64,000 nucleotides of DNA from Burkholderia stagnalis (GTDB lineage Bacteria; Pseudomonadota; Gammaproteobacteria; Burkholderiales; Burkholderiaceae), in contig NZ_CADESW010000026.1 in assembly GCF_902830275.1 (NCBI RefSeq), positions 1-64,000 of the forward strand. The letters are read 5' to 3'. Shown one piece after another: positions 16,994-24,969 of the stretch (position 1 is the first letter of the stretch; each line of letters begins with the position of its first letter). Made by a program: the position numbers and the translations under genes. A model generated the notes under the pieces. It ran no database searches. It saw only the letters and a list, made by a program, of their open reading frames with translations, and was not told where the DNA came from.

Positions 16994-18501
16994 TGCTTGG
17001 AACCCGAATCGGTCGAATCGTGAGGGGAGGCGGCCGGCGCATCGTTGCCGCCGGCCAGCGGGGCGCCGCCGAGCGCGCCGTACAGCGAGACGCGGCTCGA
17101 CAGCAGCGCGCGGCGCGTCTGCACGAGCTGCTGCTCGGCATTCAGCAGGTCGCGCTGCGCGTCGAGCACTTCGAGAAAGCGCACCGCGCCGCTGTCGTAG
17201 CGCAGCTTCGCGAGCCGCGCGCGTTCCGTCTGCGACGCGAGCGTCGCGCGTTCGACGCGCAGCTGCTCGGCCTGCCAGTCGCGTGCCGCGAGCGCGTCGG
17301 ACACGTCGCGGAACGCGCCTTGCACGGTCTTCTCGTACTGCGCGACGGCTTCGTCGCGCTGCGCCTTCGTCAGCGCGAGATTGGCGCGATTGCGCCCGGC
17401 GTCGAAGATCGGCATCGCCAGGTTCGGAATCACGCTCCACGTGCCCGTGCCCGACGAGAACAGGTTGTGCAGCTCGCTGCTGCCCGAACCGATCGCGCTC
17501 GTCAGCGCGATGCGCGGGAAGAACGCCGCGCGGGCCGCGCCGATGTTCGCGTGCGCCGCGCGAAGCTGGTGCTCGGCCGCGATCACGTCCGGACGGTTTT
17601 CGAGCAGCGCGGACGGCAGCCCGGGCGCGAGCGCCGGCATCACGGCCTGGTCGTCGAGCGTGAGCGGTGCGGCGGGCAGGTCGGGCGACGCGCCGACCAG
17701 CAGCATCAGCGCGTCCGCGGCGCTCGCGCGCGCCTGGCCCAGTTGCGCGCCGAGCGCTTCCGCCTGCTGCAGCAGGATTTCCGATTGGGTCAGGTCCAGC
17801 CGCGAGATCGCGCCTTCGTCGTGGCGGCGCCGGAAGATCCGCAGCGACTCGCGCCGGCTGTCGATCGTCGCGCGGGTCAGCGCGAGGCGCTCGTCGTACG
17901 CGCACACGGCCAGATACGCGTCGGCCACCTGCGTGATCAGGCTCAGCGACACCGCGCGGCGCGCCGCATCGCTCGCCAGATACCGTTCGCGCGCCGCGTC
18001 CTTCAGGTTGCGCACGCGGCCCCAGAAATCGATCTCCCATTGCGTTTCCGCAAGCTGCACGTCGTAGAGCCGGCCGATGAACGGCGACGGCGCGAGCAGG
18101 CCGCCCGGCGTGCGAAAGCGCGCGTACGCGGCGCCCGCATCGATCGACGGCCACTGGTCCGCGCGGCGGATGCCGTAGACGGCGCGCGCCTGTTCGACCC
18201 GCGCGACGGCCGCCCGCAGGTCGCGGTTGTTCGCGAGCGCCTGCTCGATCAGCGCGCGCAGCCGCGCGTCGGCGAAATACGTGCGCCAGTCGGGCACGGC
18301 CGTCGCGGGCGCCGCTTCGGCGGCGCTGACGTCGGGATAGGCCGCGGGAACGGGCTGCGCCGGGCGCGCATAGTGCGGCGCGAGCGACAGGCAACCCGAC
18401 AGCAGGCCGCCGCAGGCCAGCGCGATAGCCACGCGTGCGGCCCGTGCAAGGGCGGCGCGCGCGCGAACGGGCGGCGGATCGGGGAGCGCGACGTGGCGCA
18501 T
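16990..18501 (-). CDS. NodT-family outer-membrane efflux lipoprotein
   Basis: 503 residues with lipobox LLSGC (acylated Cys37). Two homologous outer-membrane efflux repeats follow, visible in AETQWEIDFWGRVRN, EGAISRLDLTQSEILLQQ, LLENRPDVIAAEHQLRAA and RNRANLALTKAQRDEAVAQYE. It forms the TolC/OprM-like trimeric duct. Start chosen at MRHVALP, which gives a normal n-region. First gene of the four-gene efflux operon (18501 to 11983); every junction overlaps by 4 bases or is 2 bases apart. Confidence 0.93.
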   Translation of the reverse strand: MRHVALPDPPPVRARAALARAARVAIALACGGLLSGCLSLAPHYARPAQPVPAAYPDVSAAEAAPATAVPDWRTYFADARLRALIEQALANNRDLRAAVARVEQARAVYGIRRADQWPSIDAGAAYARFRTPGGLLAPSPFIGRLYDVQLAETQWEIDFWGRVRNLKDAARERYLASDAARRAVSLSLITQVADAYLAVCAYDERLALTRATIDSRRESLRIFRRRHDEGAISRLDLTQSEILLQQAEALGAQLGQARASAADALMLLVGASPDLPAAPLTLDDQAVMPALAPGLPSALLENRPDVIAAEHQLRAAHANIGAARAAFFPRIALTSAIGSGSSELHNLFSSGTGTWSVIPNLAMPIFDAGRNRANLALTKAQRDEAVAQYEKTVQGAFRDVSDALAARDWQAEQLRVERATLASQTERARLAKLRYDSGAVRFLEVLDAQRDLLNAEQQLVQTRRALLSSRVSLYGALGGAPLAGGNDAPAASPHDSTDSGSKQ

Positions 18502-18751
18502 GGTCTTCCTCGTTGTCGGTCGGCGGACGTGCATGACGTCGCCATGGCTGGGGCATCCCGGGCGAGCCGGGGCGCGCATGGCCGATGCGCGCGCCCGTTT
18601 CCCGGAACGCGTCCACTTATATCCGACGAGTGCGGTGAGGCCCGTTGATCTGGGTCAGAGGCGGATGGAAGGGCGTGTCGAGCGTTTCCTCGCTTGACAC
18701 GCGGGCGGCGCCGGCGGGTGCCGGCGCGCGGGGATCATCGGGAGCGTCTGG

Positions 18752-18774
18752 CCGGCCGCCGCTCAGGCGGCCGG
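18752..18774 (-). terminator. Terminator-like hairpin after the sialidase-like gene
   Basis: Perfect 9-bp stem CCGGCCGCC/GGCGGCCGG with a 5-nt loop, 8 bases past the stop on the minus strand. No U-run follows. The rest of 18502-18751 shows nothing else. Confidence 0.45.
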
Positions 18775-18781
18775 ACGGCGG

Positions 18782-20224
18782 TCACGGCGCGAAGAACACG
18801 TCCGTGCGGTTCGCGAGATTCGGGTTGGTCTGCACGAAGAACGGATGGAACGATGACGACGGGCCCGTGTCGAGGCCCTGGTAGTCGCCGATGAAGAAGC
18901 CCTCCGCATTCGGCGCGACCTTCAGGTCGAACGGCCCGCCGACGCGCCGTTCGGCGACGAACGTGCGGCCGCCGTCGAGCGAGATCTTGCGCCAGAAGCC
19001 GGTGGGCAGCGTCGTCGTGTCGCCGGCCGGCAGGTCGCGGAAGTCGTAGTGGGTGACCATCACCGCGCCGCCTTCGTTGACGCGCACCGACGGGTTGAAC
19101 GCCGCGCGGCCGGTCGGCGTGTTGACCTGCAGCGGCGCGCTCCAGGTCGCGCCGCCGTCGGTCGACGTCGACAGTGCGGCCTCGTCGTAGAGGCCGCCGT
19201 TGAAGCGGCTGTCCTGCCACACCACGTAAAGCTGCCCCGATGCGGGATCGATCGCGGGCTCCGGAATGATGTCGCCGGTGCGCACCGGCTCGCCGGTGAT
19301 CGGATCGGTCACGCCCACCGTCTGCAACCCGGCGATCACCTGCGGCTGCGTCCACGTCGCGCCGTCGTCGGTCGACTTGATGAACGCGACCTTGCCGGCG
19401 GCCTTGCTGAACGGCGGCTTGATCAGGTTGAAGAAGTTGTAGAGCGTGCCGCTCTTCGGATCGACGACGATCTGGTTGCCGATCGTCTGCTGCCGCGACG
19501 GCACGTGGACGATGACTCTCGCCTTGCTCCACGTCTTGCCGCCGTCGACCGTCTTCGAGAACAGCGTCGGGCCGCGGAACGCCTGCGTATGCAGGTTCGC
19601 GCGCGGATTGCCGTTCGGCTGCTCGAGGCGGTCCCACACCGCATACGCGGTGCCGGCCTTCACCGGGTTCGCGGTGACCGATTCCTTGTCGTTGAAGAAC
19701 TGCGTCGTGGGCTCGTTGTCGGCGATCAGCAGCGCCGGGCCGCTCCACGTCTGGCCGCCGTCGCTCGACACCGAAGCCGCCACCGCATTGCTGTTGTTCG
19801 ACTGGTTGAACGAGATCGACACCGAGTACGCGGTGCCGTCCGGCCCGATCGACACCCACGGATCGGACGCGCGCTCGTATGGCAGCCCGCCCGGCGCACA
19901 GGCGCTGAACGGCTGCGTGGTCTGCGCCCAGGTGGCGCCGCCGTCGAACGTGTAGCCGGCGACGAGCCCGTGCGCGCCGCCGTTCGACCAGCGGTCCTGC
20001 TGCCACACGCCGATCATGTTCTGCTGATTCGCCGGGTTCACCGCGAGCCACGGCTCGACCTCGGCGTTCACGTAGACCGTGCCGGGGCCGCCGATCGTGC
20101 AGGCGGCGAACGGGCTCGGGCCGGACACGCGCACCGGCTCCGCGTAGGCGGATGCCGCGAGCGCGAGCGCAATGGCGGCGGACAGGCGGGTGACGAGCGG
20201 ATGAGGCAGGGTAGTGCGTCGCAT
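18782..20224 (-). CDS. Exported sialidase-like protein with Asp-box repeats
   Basis: 480 residues with a signal peptide (cleavage near AYA-EP, residue 28). Six BNR/Asp-box motifs of the form S-x-D-x-G-x-T-W are seen: FDGGATW, SSDGGQTW, VDGGKTW, TDDGATW, STDGGATW and SLDGGRTF, which mark the turns of a six-bladed beta-propeller. The family includes exo-alpha-sialidases and other glycoside hydrolases, but Asp-boxes alone do not prove activity; the Arg triad of true sialidases cannot be assigned by eye. Exported to the periplasm or beyond. It is monocistronic with a hairpin downstream. Confidence 0.8.
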   Translation of the reverse strand: MRRTTLPHPLVTRLSAAIALALAASAYAEPVRVSGPSPFAACTIGGPGTVYVNAEVEPWLAVNPANQQNMIGVWQQDRWSNGGAHGLVAGYTFDGGATWAQTTQPFSACAPGGLPYERASDPWVSIGPDGTAYSVSISFNQSNNSNAVAASVSSDGGQTWSGPALLIADNEPTTQFFNDKESVTANPVKAGTAYAVWDRLEQPNGNPRANLHTQAFRGPTLFSKTVDGGKTWSKARVIVHVPSRQQTIGNQIVVDPKSGTLYNFFNLIKPPFSKAAGKVAFIKSTDDGATWTQPQVIAGLQTVGVTDPITGEPVRTGDIIPEPAIDPASGQLYVVWQDSRFNGGLYDEAALSTSTDGGATWSAPLQVNTPTGRAAFNPSVRVNEGGAVMVTHYDFRDLPAGDTTTLPTGFWRKISLDGGRTFVAERRVGGPFDLKVAPNAEGFFIGDYQGLDTGPSSSFHPFFVQTNPNLANRTDVFFAP

Positions 20225-20741
20225 GGACTGCTCCTGGTGGACATGCGGCTGCGGTGGCCGGACACGCCGGCGCCGCGCGCGTGCGTGCGCGAATAGTCAG
20301 GGCGCCGGAGTGCGAGCGCACGGGCGAGCGGCCGGTATCGCGTCGATCCGTGCCGTTCAGTGCGTCGCGTCAGTCATCGCAATCCGCCTTCGCTGGGTTC
20401 CGCCAGCGTATCGGTCAAGACTTCCTTGCTTTGTTTCTCGTTGCCGTGCATGTCCCGCGCGTCATGGCCGTCGCGCGCGGGTACCCCCAAGTCTCTTGGA
20501 TACGACGAATGCATCGAAGTGGATTGCAATGTAGGCGAACAAAACCGCGCGCAGCAGGCAGTTTTTTGTAACGGTGTGTAGCCGGCAAGCGTTGCCGGAT
20601 CGCGCGAGCGCAACCAGAAAAATTTGCGGCGCGCGGGCTAGGAACGGCGTGATATCGCAGCCGCAAAGCCGAATCGAAGTGCGAATGGAAATCGCTTTGT
20701 ATTGCGTTGCACCGGCCGCGCCGGCTGGCGCGCGCCGGCGT
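20225..20741. other. Intergenic region upstream of the sialidase-like gene
   Basis: No convincing gene: short open frames on both strands lack ribosome sites and coding bias. A perfect 7-bp hairpin (CCGGCAA-GCG-TTGCCGG, 20582-20598) lies centrally and the flanks are AT-richer. It should hold the sialidase promoter and the end of the marR transcript; neither can be pinpointed. Confidence 0.5.
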
Positions 20742-21173
20742 TCAGCGCTCCACAGGAAAGCGCGCCTGCATCGTGCCGAGCCAGCGCGCGACCACATCGA
20801 GCTCGTCGTCCGAGAACCCGTCGCACAGCTTGCCGTTCAGTTCGCGCAACAGCACGCGCGCCTGCTTCAGCGCCGCGTGGCCGTCGTCAGTGAGGAACAG
20901 GCGGGTCGCGCGGCCGTCGTCCGAATCGTGATGGCGCGTGAGCAGGCCCGCCTTCGCCATGCGATCGGCGAGGCCCGTCATCGCGGACGGCGCGATCTGC
21001 AGCGCCGCGCCGACTTCGCCGACGAGCGCGCCGTCGTGCTTCGCGAGATGAAAGAGCACGCCGGCCTGCGCGGCGCTTGCGCGCGCATCGGTCTCGGCCC
21101 GGCGGTCGACCCAGCGCTGCACGCGCCGCTGCGCGAGGTTCAACAGGAAAAACAGTCGTCGTTCGTCGCTCAA
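20742..21173 (-). CDS. MarR-family transcriptional regulator
   Basis: 143 residues. The winged-helix core is clear: GALVGEVGAALQIAPSAMTGLADRMAKAGLLTR, then the wing DSDDGRATRLFLTDDG. No ATG is in a sensible place; a TTG at 21173 overlaps the stop of the upstream hydrolase gene (TTGA) with GGAAA just before it, giving MSDERRLFFLLN and a full MarR length. MarR dimers usually repress their own operon and respond to small ligands. The likely operators are the two palindromes before the co-transcribed hydrolase gene. Confidence 0.87.
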   Translation of the reverse strand: MSDERRLFFLLNLAQRRVQRWVDRRAETDARASAAQAGVLFHLAKHDGALVGEVGAALQIAPSAMTGLADRMAKAGLLTRHHDSDDGRATRLFLTDDGHAALKQARVLLRELNGKLCDGFSDDELDVVARWLGTMQARFPVER

Positions 21174-22087
21174 GCTCGGTTTCCGGATGCGGTGGTGGAA
21201 GAGAGGCGGCCCGTGTCGCGCGGCCCGTCGAGCGCCTGAGAAAGCCAGTCCGCGACGCCCGGCCACAGCACCGCGCCGGGCCGGCTGCGGAAGAAGCCCA
21301 TGTGCCCGACCGGCCCGCTGCCGGCGGCGCGCGGATCGATCTGGCGGCGTTCGACGGCCGCCTGCGTCAGGTAGCTTACCAGCAGGTCGATCGCGACCGG
21401 GTTCGCCCACGGGTCGTCGTCGAAGCCGAGCGCGAGGATCGGCAGCCGCTGTTGCGCGAACCGCTCGGCCGCGCCGAGCGTCGGGTCGTCGAAGAAATAG
21501 CGCGGCAGCGTGGTCCAGCCGCTCCATTCGCGGAACACGCCGGCCGGCATATCCTCGCCGAGGCCGAGCCGCTTGCCGGGCACGTAGCCGAGCAGCGCCG
21601 ACATCAGCGGGCCGAACACGCGCAGGATCAGCCGCACCTTCAGGCGCTCGGCCGCCCGCGCGATCAGCCGCGTGCTGCCCGCGTGCGACGCGACCATCAC
21701 CGCCGCGCGCAGGTGGCGCGACCCGGCGCTCAGGCCGATCGCATGGCCGCCGACGCTGTGCCCGACCGCGAGCAGCGGCACGCTGCCGAACGCCTGTCGC
21801 CCCCACGCGGTGGCGGCCTCGACGTCGAGGTCGACCCAATCGCGCATGCGGGCGCGCAGCCGCGCCATCCGGGCCGGACGCGATGCGTCGATGCCGCGAT
21901 AGTTGTAGGTCAGCGCCGCGAAGCCGCGCTCGGTCAGGTAGCACGCGAAGCCGGCATACAGCCGCTCCGGCACCGCCGTCGCCGGATGGATCAGCACCAG
22001 CGCCCGCGGCGCGGCGTCCGGCGACCACAGCGTGCCGTGCAGCGCATAGCCGTCGGCGGCGGAAAACTGAATGGGTTGGGATGGCAT
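21170..22087 (-). CDS. Alpha/beta-hydrolase
   Basis: 305 residues. The nucleophile elbow GHSVGGH places catalytic Ser111; LVLIHPATAVP is the oxyanion strand, TYNYRGI the following loop, and GFDDDPWANP with GHMGFFR supply the likely acid and His. The domain fits the serine aminopeptidase S33/lysophospholipase-like group; the substrate is unknown. First gene of a two-gene operon with the MarR regulator, overlapping by 4 bases. Operon regulation through the MarR protein is inferred from the twin operators. Confidence 0.88.
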   Translation of the reverse strand: MPSQPIQFSAADGYALHGTLWSPDAAPRALVLIHPATAVPERLYAGFACYLTERGFAALTYNYRGIDASRPARMARLRARMRDWVDLDVEAATAWGRQAFGSVPLLAVGHSVGGHAIGLSAGSRHLRAAVMVASHAGSTRLIARAAERLKVRLILRVFGPLMSALLGYVPGKRLGLGEDMPAGVFREWSGWTTLPRYFFDDPTLGAAERFAQQRLPILALGFDDDPWANPVAIDLLVSYLTQAAVERRQIDPRAAGSGPVGHMGFFRSRPGAVLWPGVADWLSQALDGPRDTGRLSSTTASGNRA

Positions 22088-22110
22088 CGCGGCCCTCGTT
22101 CCGGGTGTTG

Positions 22111-22124
22111 TTTCGCATGCGAAA
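22111..22124. promoter_or_regulatory. Palindromic operator 1, likely MarR site
   Basis: TTTCGCATGCGAAA is a perfect 14-bp palindrome 24 bases upstream of the hydrolase start. It shares half-sites with a second palindrome centred exactly 30 bp away. Confidence 0.6.
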
Positions 22125-22138
22125 TATAGTGCGCGGTG

Positions 22139-22156
22139 TATTTCGTGTGCGAAATA
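22139..22156. promoter_or_regulatory. Palindromic operator 2, likely MarR site
   Basis: TATTTCG-TGTG-CGAAATA has 7-bp perfect arms and the same TTTCG/CGAAA halves as operator 1. The 30-bp centre spacing is about three helical turns, so two dimers would lie on one face of the DNA. Confidence 0.6.
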
Positions 22157-22326
22157 TCTGTCGAGGAAGGATTCGAATGCGCGGGCCGGCGGCCTCGCGG
22201 CGCGGCACCCGGGTCATAAAATTTCCGCATCTTTACTTAGCAGAATATTGCGTTTGTCTTATGAAGTTCGGCGACGTATCGTCTCCGGTCCTGAACCCCA
22301 TTCGACCACCTATCCGGGAGATCACG

Positions 22327-23289
22327 TTGCTGAGCCGAATCGTCACGGCGCTCGTGCTGGCGCTTGCCGCGCAGCCGGGCATCGCCAAAGACACCGTTAC
22401 GCTGCGCGTCGGTGAACAGAACTACTTCAACATCCAGGCTTCGATGGAAGCGTCCGGCGTGCTGGAGGGCCTGCCTTACACGATCGAGTGGAAGCACTTC
22501 CAGGCGGCCGCGCCGGTCGCCGAGAGCCTGAACGGCAATGCGATCGACGTCGGCTTCCTCGGCGATTCCCCGCTGCTCACGCTCGCCGCGCGCGGCGCGC
22601 CGGTGAAGGTCGTCGCGGTGTCGCGGCAGAACCTCGACGGCGTCGCGATCCTCGTGCCGAAGAATTCGCCGGTGCGCACGGTCGCCGACCTGAGCGGCAA
22701 GACGATCGCCGTGTGGCGCGGCGCGTGGAGCCAGCAGCTCGTGCTGCGCGCGCTCGAACGCGCGGGCCTGCGCGCCGACGCCGTGAAGTACGCCTACCTG
22801 ATGCCGATCGACGCGACCAACGCGCTCGCGAACGGCTCGGTGGACGCGGTGTCGCTGTGGGAGCCGTTCGTCAGCACGCTCGCACTGCGCCAGGGCGCAC
22901 GGCCGATCGCCACCGCGCAGGGGCTGATGCCCGCGCTCAGCTTCGTCGCGGCGAACGAGCAGGCGGCCACCGGCAAGCGCGCGGAGATCAGCGATTTCCT
23001 GCGCCGCGTGGTGGCCGCGCGCCAATGGGTCGACAGCCATCCGCGCGAATACGCCGACCTGTGGGCGAAGCGCGCGAAGCTCGAGCCGGACGTCGCGTAC
23101 CGCTGGCTCAACGACGCGCACCAGCGCGTCGGCCCGGTCGACGACGCGGCCGCGAAGGACGCGCAGAACACCGCCGATTTCCTGCACAAGGCCGGCGTGA
23201 TCCCGGCCCCGTACGACACCGCGAAGCTGCTCGACCGCTCGTATGCCGGCGCGTTCGCCGCGCCCGCGCAGAAGGCCGCCGCGCGATGA
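22327..23289 (+). CDS. Aliphatic sulfonate/nitrate/taurine-type ABC substrate-binding protein (SsuA-like)
   Basis: 320 residues from a TTG at 22327, chosen because GGGAG lies 6 bases upstream and a normal signal peptide results (cleavage near GIA-KD); an in-frame ATG at 22261 is the alternative. Motifs typical of the SsuA/TauA family are VRVGEQ-like strand 1, IDVGFLGDSPLLTLAARGAPVKVV, GKTIAVWRGAWSQQLVLRALERAG and VDAVSLWEPFVS. It captures sulfonates in the periplasm. It is 54 bases from an SsuD-like monooxygenase gene; no ssuB/ssuC partners are in the window. Confidence 0.87.
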   Translation: MLSRIVTALVLALAAQPGIAKDTVTLRVGEQNYFNIQASMEASGVLEGLPYTIEWKHFQAAAPVAESLNGNAIDVGFLGDSPLLTLAARGAPVKVVAVSRQNLDGVAILVPKNSPVRTVADLSGKTIAVWRGAWSQQLVLRALERAGLRADAVKYAYLMPIDATNALANGSVDAVSLWEPFVSTLALRQGARPIATAQGLMPALSFVAANEQAATGKRAEISDFLRRVVAARQWVDSHPREYADLWAKRAKLEPDVAYRWLNDAHQRVGPVDDAAAKDAQNTADFLHKAGVIPAPYDTAKLLDRSYAGAFAAPAQKAAAR

Positions 23290-23343
23290 ACGCGCGCAAC
23301 GTCAGCCGCGCGCCTATTCCGTTTTCCTGAAGGACATCCCGAC

Positions 23344-24438
23344 ATGCCAGTCGACATCATCGGCATGATCACCGCGACGCCCGGCGCGGAGGTCGACGTG
23401 CCCGGCGGCGCCGCCGTGCAGCCCGATTACGTGCGCCGCTTCGCGCACGCGCACGAAGCCGCGGGCTTCGACCAGATCCTGGTCGGCCATTTCAGCAACG
23501 CGGCGGACGGCTTCATCGTCAGTTCGTTCGCGGCCGCCGCAACCGAGCGGATCCGCATCCTGCTCGCGCACCGGCCGGGCGTGATCGCGCCATCGGCCGC
23601 CGCCCGGCAGATCGCGACGCTCGACGTGTTCAGCGGCGGGCGGCTGTCGCTCAACATCGTGTCGGGCGGCGACGATGCGGACCTGCGGCGCGACGGCGAT
23701 TTCGTGCCGCACGACGCGCGCTATCGGCGCACCGCCGAATACCTCGACGTGCTGAAGCGGATCTGGCTCGCCGACGCGCCCGTCGATCACGACGGCCCGT
23801 TCTACCGGCTGTGCGGCGCGTCGCCGCTCGTGAAGGGCGTCCAGCGGCCGCACGTGCCGATCTATTTCGGCGGGTCGTCGCCGGCCGCGCTGGCGGTGGC
23901 CGGGCAGCATGCGGACGTGTACATGACGTGGGGCGAACCGCTCGCGTCGATCCGCGAGCAGGTCGAACGGGTGCGCGCCGTCGCCGCGCTGCACGGGCGT
24001 GCGCCGCGCATCAGCGTGTCGTTCCGGCCGATCGTCGCGGATACGGAGGCCGCCGCGTGGGCGAAGGCCGACGCGATCCGCGAGCGCGTGCGTGCGGCGC
24101 GGGTCGCGAACGGCCAGCCGATCGCGGGCCACGCGCCGCAGAACGCCGGATCGCAGCGGCTGATGGCCGCGGCCGCGCAGGGCGACGTGCTCGACGAGCG
24201 GCTGTGGATGGGCGTCGCGAACCTGACCGGCGCGCGCTGGAATTCGACCGCGCTGGTCGGCACGCCCGAGCAGGTCGCCCGCGCGCTCGGCGCGTATTAC
24301 CGGCTCGGCGTGACGACGTTCCTGATTCGCGGCTTCGATCCGCTCGACGATGCGCGCGCGTATGGCGACGCGCTGATTCCGGCGATCCACGCGCATATCG
24401 CCGAGCTTGACCGGCAGGGCGCGGCGATCCCCGCATAA
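23344..24438 (+). CDS. LLM-class flavin monooxygenase, SsuD-like
   Basis: 364 residues, close to SsuD length. Bacterial-luciferase-like FMNH2 monooxygenase: DQILVGHFSNAADGF, RIRILLAHRPGVIAPSAAARQIATLD, SGGRLSLNIVSGG and PHVPIYFGGSSPAAL. Such enzymes cleave sulfonates to sulfite and an aldehyde using reduced flavin from a partner reductase (not seen here). It follows the SsuA-like gene, supporting sulfonate-sulfur scavenging. A broken copy of its N-terminal coding region lies at 24601-24746. Confidence 0.88.
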   Translation: MPVDIIGMITATPGAEVDVPGGAAVQPDYVRRFAHAHEAAGFDQILVGHFSNAADGFIVSSFAAAATERIRILLAHRPGVIAPSAAARQIATLDVFSGGRLSLNIVSGGDDADLRRDGDFVPHDARYRRTAEYLDVLKRIWLADAPVDHDGPFYRLCGASPLVKGVQRPHVPIYFGGSSPAALAVAGQHADVYMTWGEPLASIREQVERVRAVAALHGRAPRISVSFRPIVADTEAAAWAKADAIRERVRAARVANGQPIAGHAPQNAGSQRLMAAAAQGDVLDERLWMGVANLTGARWNSTALVGTPEQVARALGAYYRLGVTTFLIRGFDPLDDARAYGDALIPAIHAHIAELDRQGAAIPA

Positions 24439-24443
24439 ACCAA

Positions 24444-24465
24444 GCGGGCGCGGCGATGCGCCCGC
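24444..24465. terminator. Hairpin terminator after the SsuD-like gene
   Basis: Perfect 8-bp stem GCGGGCGC/GCGCCCGC with a 6-nt loop, 6 bases after the stop. It ends 3 bases before the 80-bp island repeat, so the native intergenic sequence seems to survive on this side. Confidence 0.5.
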
Positions 24466-24468
24466 CCG

Positions 24469-24548
24469 TCAAAACGCCGGCAACCCCGGCGGATTCGTCT
24501 CCGCGCGCGCCACGGCCTCGCTCTGCAGGCCCCAGCGCGCGAGCGCCT
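24469..24548 (+). repeat. 80-bp direct repeat, left copy (island boundary)
   Basis: By eye identical to 40366-40445, starting at the stop codon of the binding-protein gene. The T6SS island lies between the two copies. Confidence 0.85.
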
Positions 24549-24600
24549 CTGTCGCGGCGGTGGCGAGCGCGGCCATCATGAACAGGCGTCGGTCGATCTT
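24469..24600 (-). pseudogene. Internally deleted remnant of a family-3 solute-binding-protein gene
   Basis: Bases 24469-24548 repeat 40366-40445, the 3' end including the stop of the intact gene at 40366-41298. Bases 24549-24600 then match its 5' end (about 41215-41298: the IDRRLFM coding part) with a few substitutions. The central part of roughly 0.75 kb is missing and the start codon reads AAG instead of ATG. It is therefore a scar of a second gene copy. Confidence 0.85.
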
Positions 24601-24746
24601 ATGTGCGGCGCTTCGCGCAGGCGCACGAGGCCGCGGGCTTCGACCAGATCATGGTCTCGGCCATTTCAGCAACGCGGCCCACGGCTTCATCGTCAGTGTG
24701 TTCTCGGCCGCCGCGACCGAGCGAATCCGCTCTCCGCTCGCCCCCT
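24601..24746 (+). pseudogene. Remnant of the N-terminal part of an SsuD-like monooxygenase gene
   Basis: Closely matches about 23429-23570 of the intact SsuD-like gene (VRRFAHAHEAAGFDQI to ATERIR) with substitutions and a 2-base insertion that shifts the frame. It lacks the start and everything after about codon 80. Together with the adjoining binding-protein scar it points to an old duplication of the SsuD-SBP unit. Confidence 0.8.
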
Positions 24747-24757
24747 TGGATTTCATG

Positions 24758-24777
24758 CGCTTTATCGGGATAAAGCG
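24758..24777. repeat. Perfect inverted repeat at the left edge of the T6SS island
   Basis: CGCTTTATC-GG-GATAAAGCG, 9-bp arms. It falls where GC-rich remnant sequence changes to AT-rich island sequence. It could be an operator for the vgrG transcript or a recombination site. A smaller dyad (ATCTAA-A-TTAGAT, 24804-24816) follows. The rest of 24778-24969 is AT-rich leader with no credible gene. Confidence 0.5.
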
Positions 24778-24969
24778 ATCTAGCGCGTCGAAATTTTCAG
24801 TAAATCTAAATTAGATATAGGAGTGCAAACAACTGTGAATTTATGATTATCTCGTATTTTTCTCGTGGACTTTGTTCTGAAGTTTTGCTTAACTCGCTCC
24901 GGTCTGACGGCATCGTGCCCGCGGATTTTCGGCGGGCAAGCACGCCGGCGTTTGCAAACTCTTCATGCA

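Noticed and set aside
18782..20224. Calling this a true sialidase (nanH)
   Set aside because: Asp-box repeats are clear but the catalytic Arg triad and Tyr/Glu pair could not be assigned by eye.
20582..20598. Hairpin as the marR operon terminator
   Set aside because: It is about 145 bases past the stop and not followed by a U-run on either strand, so it was only noted.
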